Assembly: GCA_965247125.1 (NCBI GenBank)
Contig: CBDFGO010000003.1
Location: forward strand, 248,001-312,000
Origin: CALBJU01 sp965247125
GTDB taxonomy: Bacteria; Bacteroidota; Rhodothermia; Rhodothermales; UBA10348
Length of the DNA stretch: 64,000 nt
Reading direction: 5' to 3'
Notes under the pieces: model-generated
Database searches by the model: none
Seen by the model: only the letters and a program-made list of their open reading frames with translations
Told to the model about the DNA's origin: nothing
Program-made: the position numbers and the translations under genes
Part shown: positions 43,634 to 53,191 of the stretch, in pieces
Numbering within the stretch: position 1 is the stretch's first letter
How the letters are laid out: each line of letters opens with the position of its first letter

Positions 43634-44512
43634 TTACGACCGCCGGGACTCCGCCAAATTTGAAATTAAAAATTTCGCCAGGCTTGACGCCGCCGGTCCT
43701 ATTGCTTCACTTCCGCGATAAAGTGAAATGTTCGCGTCAGGAATATGCGGCATGTCTTCGGATGCTCCCAGAATTACCATGTCGTCCGTAAGCGAGGACT
43801 CCGAGATCATTCCTATTCCGAGGCCCGCAAGCACAGCTGCTTGTGTAGCCGCAAGGCTATGACTCGCGAACACCACTTCCCAGCGCCTTCCCGCCGCGTC
43901 AAGTCCCAGGAGAGCGTCTCGAAGTCCGTCACATGGCGAGTCGATTGGATCGACGATGAGCGGGAGAACCTCCAGAGCATCGAAGTCGAAATCCAGATTG
44001 GTCGTCCAGTGGTATTGCTCTGACCAAAGTGGTGTACTTGGTAGGAGAGAATACGCGTTGTTGGCAATCGCCAAGCACAGTTCGTTTCGCTCGATTTTAC
44101 GGACCAGCTCCCAACTCGTCGAAACTTCCAGTTCCAAATTGATGCCCGTAGCCAGCTTCCCGAAGCGGGTCAAGAGATCGAACAGCTGACCGTGAATCAC
44201 TTCCTCAAGAACACCGATTCGGACGATTCCCTGAGCGTCGACGACCGAAAGCTTACCGAGGGCTTCCGTGTTCAGGTTCAGTATGCGCTCGGCATATCCG
44301 TGAAGCAATCTTCCTGCTTCAGTAAGCACCGAATCTCGCCCATCCCGATCAAACAACTGAGCTCCGACCTGCTCTTCGAGCCGCTTGATCTGGAGGCTGA
44401 GAGCAGGCTGGGATCTGAATAATTTTTCGGCGGCACGGGTGTAGCTGCCGGTTTCAGCGATGGTTACGAGAGTCCGAAGTTGCTCGGTGGAGAGAGTATC
44501 TATTATGATCAT
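43634..44512 (-). CDS. LysR family transcriptional regulator
   Basis: A 292-residue LysR regulator. The N-terminal HTH is LRTLVTIAETGSYTRAAEKLFRSQPALSLQIKRLEEQVGAQLFDRDGRDSVLTEAG, followed by a periplasmic-binding-protein-like effector domain (VRIGVLEEVIHGQLFDLLTRF, and so on). It is divergent from the EamA transporter gene, the usual arrangement for a LysR regulator and its target. Effector unknown. Confidence 0.94.
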   Translation of the reverse strand: MIIIDTLSTEQLRTLVTIAETGSYTRAAEKLFRSQPALSLQIKRLEEQVGAQLFDRDGRDSVLTEAGRLLHGYAERILNLNTEALGKLSVVDAQGIVRIGVLEEVIHGQLFDLLTRFGKLATGINLELEVSTSWELVRKIERNELCLAIANNAYSLLPSTPLWSEQYHWTTNLDFDFDALEVLPLIVDPIDSPCDGLRDALLGLDAAGRRWEVVFASHSLAATQAAVLAGLGIGMISESSLTDDMVILGASEDMPHIPDANISLYRGSEAIGPAASSLAKFLISNLAESRRS

Positions 44513-44519
44513 CTAATAT

Positions 44520-44534
44520 ATAATAAAATATTAT
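44520..44534. promoter_or_regulatory. Candidate LysR-type operator (T-N11-A dyad)
   Basis: ATAATA-AAA-TATTAT is a perfect dyad containing T-N11-A (44521 to 44533), the classic LysR box, 7 bp upstream of the LysR start. A further AT-rich stretch follows (CAATATTATTAATGAATC). It probably controls both divergent genes. Binding is inference. Confidence 0.55.
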
Positions 44535-44648
44535 AGAGTACATCAATATTATTAATGAATCTTATTTGAAGTCACACCATATGATCCCATGTATTCAAAC
44601 ATGGCGGTCTGGCTGGAAAAGACCGCATAACCGTTGTGACTTCAGATC

Positions 44649-45724
44649 ATGCAGAAAAACTACACAGCCGTACCTACATGGACGCTTTTGGTAGCCTTTC
44701 TCGCGATTTATTTCGTGTGGGGCTCCACCTATCTCGCCATTCGATTCGCTCTCGAGTCAATGCCTCCGTTTATCATGATTGGCACGCGCTATGCGGTGGC
44801 GGGTCTGGTGATGTACGGCTGGTTGTCGATGCGAGGACAGAAACAGCCACACGTGAAATGTGGCGCAATGCAGCGATCGTTGGACCGCTCTCGCTTGGCC
44901 TGGGAACAGGAATGGTCGCGTGGGCAGAGCAATGGATATCATCTGGAGTAGCTGCGCTTCTCGTGACCTCGGTTCCGCTGTACATGGTGCTCCTCGAGTG
45001 GCTGTGGAAAAAGGGTCCTCGGCCCAACGGCTATGTTGTCACCGGACTCATATTCGGTTTTTTTGGAATCGTCCTGCTCGTTGACCCCGCAGAGTTGATT
45101 GCTTCCATGTCATCTGGGGGATTGGCAGCACTGGCAATTCTCGTTGCCTCTCTGAGCTGGTCTTTCGGATCAATCCTTGGTCGGGATATTAAACTTCCGG
45201 ACAATCCGTTCATGTCCACCGCGGCGTTGATGATTATGGGAGGAGCGTCTCTGATCCTGTGGAGCTTTGTCAGCGGCGAAGCATCTCGAATCGATGTACT
45301 TGCGGTTTCAACTCAGGCCTGGTCCGCCTGGTGGTATCTGGTTATCGCCGGATCTATCGTCGCCTTCAGTTCTTATGTCTATCTGTTGAAGCACGCCTCC
45401 GCTGGATCCGTAGCTACCTACGCCTACGTAAATCCGATGGTGGCCCTGTTGCTGGGATGGTGGTTGGCCGATGAGATCGTAGGTCCACGCATACTGCTCG
45501 CAGTCGTCGTTCTTGTGACCGCAATTGTGCTGATTTCGCGATTCGGAAATCGCCCGCAAGCATCGAGATCCCGATCCCGAATCAGAGATTGGCCAAGTCG
45601 ACAAGATATCAAGCGACTTCAGTCCGCGCTGCTCCATTCCGAAAGCTTCAACATGCGAGAGGACCGTCCCGCGCGGATGGTTGCCCACAAGCGAGGGTCG
45701 CCAGCGCCGAAAACCAGACGCTGA
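44649..45724 (+). pseudogene. EamA/DMT-family transporter with a frameshift
   Basis: The N-terminal part runs from the ATG at 44649 (TWTLLVAFLAIYFVWGSTYLAIRFALESMPPF, and on to MRGQKQP). The rest lies one frame back (REMWRNAAIVGPLSLGLGTG, MVAWAEQWISSGVAALLVTS, and onward to 45724). Homologous carriers are continuous across this point. The switch falls near 44847-44853, where one missing base (for example an A in CCA-ACA-CGT) would join them. Combined it gives the ten-helix EamA layout, though the last 60 residues are basic and non-membrane. As it stands the first frame stops at 44951. It is divergent from the LysR gene, so it may have been an exporter under its control. Confidence 0.83.
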
Positions 45725-45743
45725 CGACTATCTGTGTTGATCG

Positions 45744-48173
45744 CTATTCGTAATGCAGGCTCTCTACGGGGTTGGCGGTCGCCGAGCGAACCGACTGCGA
45801 GGCGACCGTCAGCAGCGCAATGGTCATGACAATTACTCCCGCCGCCGCAAATGGCATCCAGCTGATAGACGTGCTGTAGGTGAAGGTCTGCAGCCATTGG
45901 CTTATCGCGTAGTAGGCAATCGGTGTTGAGACTGCGAATGCAATCAATACCAACTTGGCCGACTCCTTCGACAACAGACCTATTATTGCGAACACGGAGG
46001 CGCCAAGCACTTTCCGGACACCGATTTCCTTGGTTCTCCGCTCTGCGGTGAAGGATGCCATGCCGAACAGTCCCAGGCAAGCCACAAATATGGCCATTAT
46101 GGAGAATATCGTGGCCACCTGACCAAGGGTCTGCTCTGCGGTGTACAGCTCATCGAGTTCGTCATCCAGGAAGAGGTACTCGAACGGCCGATCCGGTACA
46201 AATTGAGTCCATTGATCTTGCAGAAAAGCCAGCGTTCCGCCGATGTCTGCGGGAATGACCCTAACGGCAACGTAGCGACCGAAGAATCTGAAAATACCAG
46301 GACCAAAGAATCGCTCAACTACGAATGGTCCAATGGGGTTGTGAAGCGAGGCGTAGTGGAAATCTTCCAGGACACCGATGATCTCCTTCTGTTGGCCTCG
46401 CAGATTGATCTGGGTTCCAAGAGCTTCGTCCGCAGAAGCGATGCCCAGCGTCGCCAACATTGATTCATTGATCATGATTGAAGCCGCTGAATCGGCTGGA
46501 AAATCCACCGAATATCCCCTTCCGGAGATCAAATTCATCCCCAGTGTCTCGACGAAATCATCATGCACGGTCAATCTGGGATATTGCTGGGCATCTGCCT
46601 GTCCGGCAAACTGATAGCTGTCTGTTTGATACTTGCTCCCTGGAATATCCTCAAGCGCAGTGACATTCAGGATCCGGTCGTTCTGCAGTATTTGATCTCT
46701 GAACGTCGTGTACTGAGCGGTCAAGGGAGTGCCCAAAAACGGAATCATAATGACCTGCTCCTTTTCGAAGCCCAGATTTTTTGACTGCATAAATTCAAGC
46801 TGACTGTAGGCAACGAAGGTTCCAACTATCAACATGATCGAAATACTGAACTGAGTAACCACCAGGCCCTTCCTCAGCATCCCCGACACATCACGGCCAC
46901 CAACAGTCAGCATGTTTTTGAGAACCTGTACTGGCTGGAAAGACGAGAGAAAGAAAGCTGGGTAGAGCCCCGATGCGCCACCAACAACAAACACGATTCC
47001 GATCAGTCCGAGAAACAGCATCGGATTGGAAACGGGACTGAATACCAGGCTCTTGGCTGCGAAGGTGTTTATAACCGGCAGACCGAGATAAATGATCGGA
47101 AGCGCCACAAGGAGCGACAGAAAAACCAACAATGTCGACTCGCTCAAAAACTGTTGGACGAGTTGTGGCCGCACGGCTCCCATGACCTTTCGAAGCCCTA
47201 CTTCCTGTGCCCGTTGCCCTGACCGAGCTGTGGTCAGGTTCATGAAATTGATACAGGCTATCAGCAGAATGAACAGCGCGATTGCAGAAAAAATGTATAC
47301 GTAGGCAATGTCGCTATTAGGCCCGATTTCGAAATCCAACCTCGAAGTCAGGTGAATGTCTGTGAGAGGTTGCAGGTACATCTCCGACATGTCCTTCACT
47401 TGCGGCGGCCAATATCTCTCGACGAAATCCGGGAAAAACGATTTGAACGTATCCAGATCCACATTGGCGGGCGTTACGATGTAGGTCCACGCTGGATTCC
47501 AATACCAGTTGTTCTGCTGGAAGGGTTGACCGTTTTGAAACGCGTTGAGCGTGACCATCGAGGCGAAGAAATCGTAATCGAAATGCGAATTTGTTTTCGC
47601 ATTGGCCAGTATTCCAACGACCTCAAAATTCAGAGACCCCTGGGTTTCCAGCGTGATATTCTTGCCGATCGGATCTTCTTCTCCGAAATATTTTGACACC
47701 ATTCGTTCGGTAAGAAGAATCGTATTTGGCCTCGCGAGTGCCGTTTTCTTGTCTCCTACGATCAATTCAAAATCGAATACCTCGAAAAGACTCGAATCAG
47801 CCAGGAAGAAATTGGGCTCGTTGAACCGGATTCTGTCGCCCGATTCGCGCTCGTAGGACATAGCCACCGTTGGTGCCTGAAAATTGAACAGACGGACCTG
47901 CGACTCCACAAAATTGGGATAGTCCGCCATAAGGGTCACGCCGACAGGAAACGCCATGCTCGCCGAATATTCTGCTCCTTTCACGTCAGAATTGACTCGG
48001 TACGTGCGCTCGGATTTCTCGTGGTATCCGTCGTACGAAATCTCGTCCTGGACGTAGAGGAAGATGATTACAAACGACGCAAGACCAATAGCCAGCCCGA
48101 ACACGTTGATGAATGAATGGGCTTTGTGCTTATAAACATTGCGAAAAGCAATGCGGAGATAATTCCGAAACAT
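45744..48173 (-). CDS. FtsX/MacB-type ABC permease (orphan)
   Basis: An 809-residue permease without a prefix domain (start MFRNYLRIAFRNVYKHKAHSFINVFGLAIGLASFVIIFLYV). It has two FtsX repeats: motifs NLTTARSGQRAQEVGLRKVMGA in the middle and FTAERRTKEIGVRKVLGA near the end, with the C-terminus ATANPVESLHYE. The large periplasmic MacB_PCD domain lies between. Neither a PadR gene nor an ATPase gene is next to it. It is a paralogue of the permeases at 36997 and 54841. Upstream lies 212 bp up to the IS110 transposase gene, partly the IS end. Confidence 0.92.
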   Translation of the reverse strand: MFRNYLRIAFRNVYKHKAHSFINVFGLAIGLASFVIIFLYVQDEISYDGYHEKSERTYRVNSDVKGAEYSASMAFPVGVTLMADYPNFVESQVRLFNFQAPTVAMSYERESGDRIRFNEPNFFLADSSLFEVFDFELIVGDKKTALARPNTILLTERMVSKYFGEEDPIGKNITLETQGSLNFEVVGILANAKTNSHFDYDFFASMVTLNAFQNGQPFQQNNWYWNPAWTYIVTPANVDLDTFKSFFPDFVERYWPPQVKDMSEMYLQPLTDIHLTSRLDFEIGPNSDIAYVYIFSAIALFILLIACINFMNLTTARSGQRAQEVGLRKVMGAVRPQLVQQFLSESTLLVFLSLLVALPIIYLGLPVINTFAAKSLVFSPVSNPMLFLGLIGIVFVVGGASGLYPAFFLSSFQPVQVLKNMLTVGGRDVSGMLRKGLVVTQFSISIMLIVGTFVAYSQLEFMQSKNLGFEKEQVIMIPFLGTPLTAQYTTFRDQILQNDRILNVTALEDIPGSKYQTDSYQFAGQADAQQYPRLTVHDDFVETLGMNLISGRGYSVDFPADSAASIMINESMLATLGIASADEALGTQINLRGQQKEIIGVLEDFHYASLHNPIGPFVVERFFGPGIFRFFGRYVAVRVIPADIGGTLAFLQDQWTQFVPDRPFEYLFLDDELDELYTAEQTLGQVATIFSIMAIFVACLGLFGMASFTAERRTKEIGVRKVLGASVFAIIGLLSKESAKLVLIAFAVSTPIAYYAISQWLQTFTYSTSISWMPFAAAGVIVMTIALLTVASQSVRSATANPVESLHYE

Positions 48174-48385
48174 GCAGATTCTGGATCTTGTCAGTCGACG
48201 CGGCCCAGATGGGAGGGAATGCCGCTCGACTAATCGAGTTTAAATTGTATTGAGACGTGACGGATCACGCCGGTACCCTGCGAGAGAGAGCAATTACGGA
48301 GGTGGAATGCGCTTGATATTTCCAAGAAGGCCCCTGCCTCCGACATTAGGAGTGCATAGATCTAACTCAAAAACAGAGGCACCTC

Positions 48386-49411
48386 ATGGAAACAGTCTAT
48401 TTCACGGGTATCGATCAGCATAAGCGAACAAGCTTTCTGACCACACTCGATTCAGACGGAGATATCGTACGCTCCGTAAAACTCAAAAACAATCCGGATT
48501 CGATTCGGGCCTACTTCCGAACCCTTCCAGGAGAGCACCACGCAACCGTTGAAACGACAACGGGCTGGTACTGGATGAACGATCTGCTCGAACGAGAAGG
48601 AGTTGATCTCAGCCTGGCCCACGCCAAGTTTGTCAAGGCGATATCCTACGCGAAGGTCAAAACCGACAAGGTCGATGCGCACACACTGGCTCAGCTGCTC
48701 AGGGTGGGATTGATCCCGGAAGCCCACAAAATATCATCGGAGATGCGCGATGTCCGAGACACGCTTCGCACTCGTCTGCACCTGGTCGAGAAACGAGTAT
48801 CGGCACAAAACTCGGTGCACCGGGTGCTCGAGAAGTTCAACACAGATTCAGTTGATGATTTGCCTGAACTCTTTCGTCTTCAGGCTGGCCTTCACTCCGA
48901 ACGAGTGGCATTGATCAACGAGCAGATCAAGATGATCGACCGGGCGCTAAATGCCCTTCTTCTTGATAGTGAAGACATTCAGCGACTGCTCTGGATTCCG
49001 GGTATTGGAAGGCTGAACGCATTTACGATCTATCTCGAGGTCGATGGCATCGAACGCTTTGCGAGCGTGAAGAACTTCTATTCCTACTGCCGCCTCGTTC
49101 CGGGAGCGCATAACTCAGGCGGCAAAACGCGCCACCGATCCTCGAAAGAGGGCAACAAGTATCTCAAGATTGCTTTCTCGCACGCGGCCACGCGGGCCAT
49201 CCAGTACTACCCCATCGTGAAAAAGTATTATCACCGCATGGCCAGAAAGAAAGGAGCGCCCATTGCCCGTGCGCTCGTGGCCAAAGAAATCGCAAGGTCC
49301 GTTTACTTCGTGCTCCAGACGGATAAGCCGTATAACCAACTATTCAAAGGAATGAGATTGGAACGCTCCAAGCTCTCCTCGTGGCCTCGCAGGGCAAGCC
49401 CCGATGCATAA
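48386..49411 (+). CDS. IS110-family transposase (DEDD recombinase)
   Basis: A 341-residue IS110 recombinase. The RuvC-like N-terminal domain shows the DEDD residues: Asp in TGIDQHKRTS, Glu in VETTTGW and Asp pair in KTDKVDAHTLAQLL. A coiled-coil linker follows, then the Tnp domain with LLWIPGIGRLNAFTIYLEV and the catalytic Ser in RLVPGAHNSGGKTRH. The family recombines DNA with guidance from a bridge RNA encoded in the element's non-coding end. The gene is intact. Confidence 0.95.
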   Translation: METVYFTGIDQHKRTSFLTTLDSDGDIVRSVKLKNNPDSIRAYFRTLPGEHHATVETTTGWYWMNDLLEREGVDLSLAHAKFVKAISYAKVKTDKVDAHTLAQLLRVGLIPEAHKISSEMRDVRDTLRTRLHLVEKRVSAQNSVHRVLEKFNTDSVDDLPELFRLQAGLHSERVALINEQIKMIDRALNALLLDSEDIQRLLWIPGIGRLNAFTIYLEVDGIERFASVKNFYSYCRLVPGAHNSGGKTRHRSSKEGNKYLKIAFSHAATRAIQYYPIVKKYYHRMARKKGAPIARALVAKEIARSVYFVLQTDKPYNQLFKGMRLERSKLSSWPRRASPDA

Positions 49412-49413
49412 CC

Positions 49414-49432
49414 GGATCTGTCCGACAGATCC
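49414..49432 (+). repeat. Perfect hairpin just after the IS110 transposase stop
   Basis: GGATCTGT-CCG-ACAGATCC, an 8-bp stem with a 3-nt loop, beginning 2 nt after the stop codon and abutting the direct repeat ATGCGCTTGAT. No U-tract follows. It may be an RNA structure (transcription end or bridge-RNA part) or a recombinase contact. Confidence 0.6.
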
Positions 49433-49735
49433 ATGCGCTTGATTGGGAAGCTCAGCGTTCTAACCAGGATCGTATCTGGGACGGCTCACGAGAGCAATCA
49501 TTCAATAGGAATGATGGGACCGAAAAGGTGTTTGGTTGCCACTAGATGTGGTTATTCGAATCGATACGAAGCGGGCGCCACGCAGAACAGCCTTTGAATC
49601 GAACTGCTAGAAAAAAAGCACATGAAAGAGCTACGCCCTATTGACATCGGCCTTCTTAAAGGTGTTACGCAGAAACGGGGTGTTTGGGCTTGTTTCGCGC
49701 CGTCGTGGTACGAAATACCACTGAAGTGGGTTGAC

Positions 49736-50194
49736 CTATCTGAGGTCCTGGTCTACGTTTTCTGGCGACATTGTGCACACAGAGGCGAATCGTTTATCAA
49801 ATCCGATGTGTCCAGCGATCATATCGGAATACGGGATCGGATTTTCGTAACTCCACGCTGCGTTCTCGATGGATTGCCCATCAGCGACGAAGCTCCAGTA
49901 CGACGCATCTCCCTTTATGGGGCAATGGGTTGTGTAGTCCGACACTTTTTCGAACAAGTCCATGCGCACGTCTTTGCGAGGAAAGTAAAAAACCGGATTG
50001 TAGACAGATGCGCCCACTTCCTTGAGAATAATTACCCGGTCAGATGAGGCAACCTCACGACCGGCAATGGTCACGGACATTCTTTGACCAAAACGATCCG
50101 CGACGTGATAGTGCCCAGCGCCACTGGGGCTATCCTTTCTACGTTGGGTTAAGGATTTGATAGCGGGATTTGAAAGGTCTGACATGGTATTCAT
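49736..50194 (-). CDS. DUF427 domain protein
   Basis: A 152-residue cytoplasmic protein. The family signature is clear: VTIAGREVASSDRVIILKEVG, YFPRKDVRMDLFEKVSDYTTHCPIKGDASYWS, and ENAAWSYENPIPYSDMIAGHIGF. DUF427 proteins are small beta-barrels of unknown function. The plus-strand frame over the same bases is its shadow. It is just downstream of the T9SS-tailed protein gene on the same strand. Confidence 0.92.
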   Translation of the reverse strand: MNTMSDLSNPAIKSLTQRRKDSPSGAGHYHVADRFGQRMSVTIAGREVASSDRVIILKEVGASVYNPVFYFPRKDVRMDLFEKVSDYTTHCPIKGDASYWSFVADGQSIENAAWSYENPIPYSDMIAGHIGFDKRFASVCTMSPENVDQDLR

Positions 50195-50240
50195 CGATTG
50201 TTGGACCGATGAGTATCCCGGGTGTGGGTCTACGTTACAC

Positions 50241-51902
50241 CTAGAGCACGACCAATCTGATCGACTCGACGTGATGAAGCGATACGAGTCTAATTGTATA
50301 TACGCCGGGTGCCAGATCGTCGGTGTTGAAGTTCGCTAAGTACCGGCCCGCTTCAACACTCGTTGACTCAATGTTGGCGACATAGCGGGAAAGCGAGTCA
50401 TACAGGTCGATAGAAACGGGTCCATCCTGGGAAATGCTGTACTCCATCGTAGTCTGTCCCGATGATGGATTTGGCCATGGAGGGCTGAGCCAAAATGCGT
50501 ACCCCGGCTTTTCTGGAGGATTTGCGTCGATTATTTCCGGTCCGACTGGCCCCCGGGGAGTGAGTATTTCATCTGATATCTCATGGATTTCCGAAGCAAC
50601 TCACCGCAATTGTGTGATCGAATCCAGATTGTCGGTGCCTCGTGCCCAAACATAGGCGAATGTAAAGGTCGCCGATTCTCCAGGATCGAGATTGAAAGGA
50701 CCGAATGATGCGATCCCTTGTCTATCTGACGGTTTCCAGCTCCTCCCCGAGCCATCGGGATTCAGCTCCGACCAAAAGGAGCCACTTACAGGATCGCCAG
50801 GCATCCAGATCGGAGAGGGATCGTCGCTGAAACGGAGGCCGGTGCTACCTTCAGTTCTCGGACTCCCGTCCCGCCAGTTCCCCTGCATATAATTGTATAG
50901 ATCGGCTCCATTGGATATGTCGCCATTGACATAGTGGTTACGCCAGTAGAGAGCCGAGCTGGTCATGAAACTGCTTGATCCGGAGCCGATGTCAGTCGGT
51001 AGTGTTTTATTCGAGTGGGAGGCCTCTAGAAATACCATCCCGATAGCCGGCGGCGCGACCCCGTAGCCCGTTTCGCCGTCATCGAAGTCATCACCATTGT
51101 AAAAATAGAACATGCTAAGCGTGGTGTCTGAGCCAAGCCGATCGTCACCTAAGTATCCAAGATCCACGTCTACGACTCGACCCACGATCACATCGTAGAT
51201 GGGCGAGGAATTTCGATTCGTCACCTCATAGCGGTAGAAAGTGGTATAACCCAGCTCGTTATCGACATCGAATCCAAATGCGGTTACACGAGCTTCAATT
51301 CCAAGTGGATCGGTTTCCAATCGGTTGTGCTCATTGCCAAGGTCGTTCATTATCCACCATACCATGCGATCTCCCAACATGTAGGGTCGATCTCCAGCTT
51401 CCGGCCGGTATCCTTCAATTCCGTCAACATTCACGAACGGGGCGCCCAGATGAGCTGGCCAGTCCCTGACAGCGTCAGAAGCAGGATGTGTGGCGGTTAC
51501 CTTCCTGAGATCCGCCAATCGATCGACCTGCCAGAATCGATCATAGGCAGAGCAATCCGTGGGAGGGTCTCCAGATTTGGGGATCGGGCCAGGCCAGAAC
51601 TCATATGGACCATAGGTTGAACCAGCGGTTCTCAGCGTACCGTCGACCATCCCCCCGATCACAAAGTTATCGTTGAAGATTGCATTCTTGCCCGAGCCGC
51701 GGGGAACCTCATAGACAGATGGGTGACCACCCCAGAAGAGTGTACCTGAATTGAAAAGTCGCGCTCGGACATGCTTAAGCTCCAGATAGGCTTCTGAGCT
51801 TCCGATTTCGCAGGATCCAACCAGATCGGGATTGATCTGAGAAAAGGCGGGCGCAGAAAGTGCGGACAGAAAGCACGATGTCAGGATGAATTTGTAGCGC
51901 AT
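50241..51902 (-). pseudogene. Exported protein with T9SS sorting tail, split by in-frame TGA
   Basis: From the ATG at 51902 (signal peptide MRYKFILTSCFLSALSAPAF, then SQ) a body of about 433 residues runs to a TGA at 50601-50603. The same frame then stays open for another 119 codons to 50241. Those encode VASEIHEISDEILTP, PPWPNPSSGQTTMEYSISQD, VSIDLYDSLSRYVANI and GVYTIRLVSLHHVESIRLVVL, a typical type IX C-terminal sorting domain. The body ends with GESATFTFAYVWARGTDNLDSITQL, so the tail belongs to this protein. With the stop, secretion through T9SS would be lost. The body is unrecognised apart from a repetitive, Trp-rich beta structure seen in large Rhodothermales surface proteins. Confidence 0.83.
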
Positions 51903-52020
51903 TTCGACCGTGAGCGAGAGTCGAAACAAGCATACAGAGGTGGCAAGTCTGGTTTATGGGCTCAAAGTCACGATTTTGACGTCGGGAACCCGGTGACGCC
52001 AAGAAAGATCGAAAGTTGCT

Positions 52021-52464
52021 TTACTTCAGTTCCGCGTAGGCGAAAGTAACCTGAAACGGCACGCAGTGAACAAGGACGAATTCGAAGTCATCCAGCGATA
52101 TTGAGTCGGGCACATCATAGAACTGCGCGCCCGCGGGACTGACGAAAGAACCCAGGTTTACCGCGTCATCAGTCGGAAATTCAGCATTCGAAAGAAGGAC
52201 GAAGAGGCCCGGACCATCAGTGACTGAAAAGTCGGTCGAAAACTCTACACGTAATTCGCCGCTTTCCAAAGTATTCAGTGTCGCCATTCCTGTTGCGGTT
52301 TTGCCGATTCCCGGCGTGGCTTCGAATGAGCCTCGCCGAAAAGTGGCCGTATTTTCAACGTCACCCGAGTCAGAGTCCAGCTCAGGTGCGGACATCATGG
52401 ATTCGTCGCTGCATCCAGTGACGGCCAGGCAAAGCACTAAAAAAAACGAAATGATTCTGGACAT
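52021..52464 (-). CDS. DM13 domain lipoprotein
   Basis: From the ATG at 52464, with GGGAG 6 nt upstream, a 147-residue lipoprotein (signal IISFFLVLCLAVTGC, Cys17). The mature part is a DM13 domain: FRRGSFEATPGIGKTATGMATL, LRVEFSTDFSVTDGPGLFVLLS, and the end VLVHCVPFQVTFAYAELK with the conserved Cys. DM13 is proposed to act in redox or electron transfer at the cell surface. An upstream start at 52524 would bypass the signal peptide. Confidence 0.9.
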   Translation of the reverse strand: MSRIISFFLVLCLAVTGCSDESMMSAPELDSDSGDVENTATFRRGSFEATPGIGKTATGMATLNTLESGELRVEFSTDFSVTDGPGLFVLLSNAEFPTDDAVNLGSFVSPAGAQFYDVPDSISLDDFEFVLVHCVPFQVTFAYAELK

Positions 52465-52543
52465 GAGCTGCTCCCTTTTGTTCAAGACTCCAAGATAGGG
52501 ATCGTTAGTACTGATTTGCCTCACGGGAAGATCACGATGACCG

Positions 52544-53125
52544 CTACTGCGACAACTTTGCCAAAAGACGTTTTTCTGCTTCTGGCCACTCGCTTCGAAT
52601 CATGCTGAAATAGGCCGTGTCCCTGAGCCGACCATCCTCTGCCTGCATATGACTCCGATGAATTCCTTCAGCTTTCGCACCGAGCCTGAGGATAGCGATT
52701 CGAGAGCGCTCGTTCAGGGCATCCGTTTTCCATTCCACTCGATTGCACCCAAGGGTATCAAAGGCGTGGCGCAGCATGAGAATCTTGGCTTCCGTGTTCA
52801 GGGCGGTGCGCTGCCAGGGGGGAGCTATCCACGTCCATCCAATCTCTATCCTCTTGTGTGACATATTGATGGCACCGTATCGCGTGCTGCCGACAACCGT
52901 TCCAGAGGACTGCTCAATGGTGGCAAACGGAAGCAGGTCACCCCGTTCTTGGCCCTCTAGCGCGGCCGCTATATAGGCAGCGAAGTCTTCTCGATTTCGA
53001 ACAGGGTGCGTGATCCAGGTCCACAAGGAGGGATCCAGTCCAACCTCGCAAAATGCGTCCAGATGATCTGGAGTGAGCGGCTCAAGACGAACGTAATCGC
53101 CCTCCAATGTCACGGGGTTCAGCAT
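52544..53125 (-). CDS. GNAT acetyltransferase (RimJ/RimL-like)
   Basis: A 193-residue protein with the RimJ/RimL layout: VTLEGDYVRLEPLTPDHLDAF at the start, TVVGSTRYGAINMSHKRIEIGWTWIAPPWQRTALNTEAKILMLRHAFDTLGCNRVEWKTDALNERSRIAILRLGAKAEGIHRSH at the core (written in parts: GSTRYG, IGWTWIAP, NTEAKILML, RVEWKTDALNERS). Members acetylate protein N-termini or small molecules. The substrate is unknown. Confidence 0.92.
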   Translation of the reverse strand: MLNPVTLEGDYVRLEPLTPDHLDAFCEVGLDPSLWTWITHPVRNREDFAAYIAAALEGQERGDLLPFATIEQSSGTVVGSTRYGAINMSHKRIEIGWTWIAPPWQRTALNTEAKILMLRHAFDTLGCNRVEWKTDALNERSRIAILRLGAKAEGIHRSHMQAEDGRLRDTAYFSMIRSEWPEAEKRLLAKLSQ

Positions 53126-53191
53126 GGCATGGGGATCATTTTGTGACGAGAAAGGGCAGGGTAGCTGTATTTCCGATGGAAGTGATTGTTT

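Larger units (their letters stand above)
48307..49443 (+). mobile_element. IS110-family element (boundaries approximate)
   Basis: The transposase gene is bracketed by an 11-bp direct repeat ATGCGCTTGAT (48307-48317 and 49433-49443). A second, broken repeat lies further out: GACGG(A/C)TCACG with AGAGCAAT at 48259-48294 and 49480-49498. IS110 elements lack long terminal inverted repeats and carry non-coding ends that encode a bridge RNA, so the true ends could be either the 11-bp repeats or the outer pair. The 324 bp from 49412 to 49735 contain no gene I can support and probably belong in part to the element. Confidence 0.5.

Noticed and set aside
49622..50047. Plus-strand 141-codon open frame after the IS110 gene
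   Set aside because: It overlaps the DUF427 gene on the other strand, whose family motifs are unmistakable; the plus-strand product has no recognisable feature.
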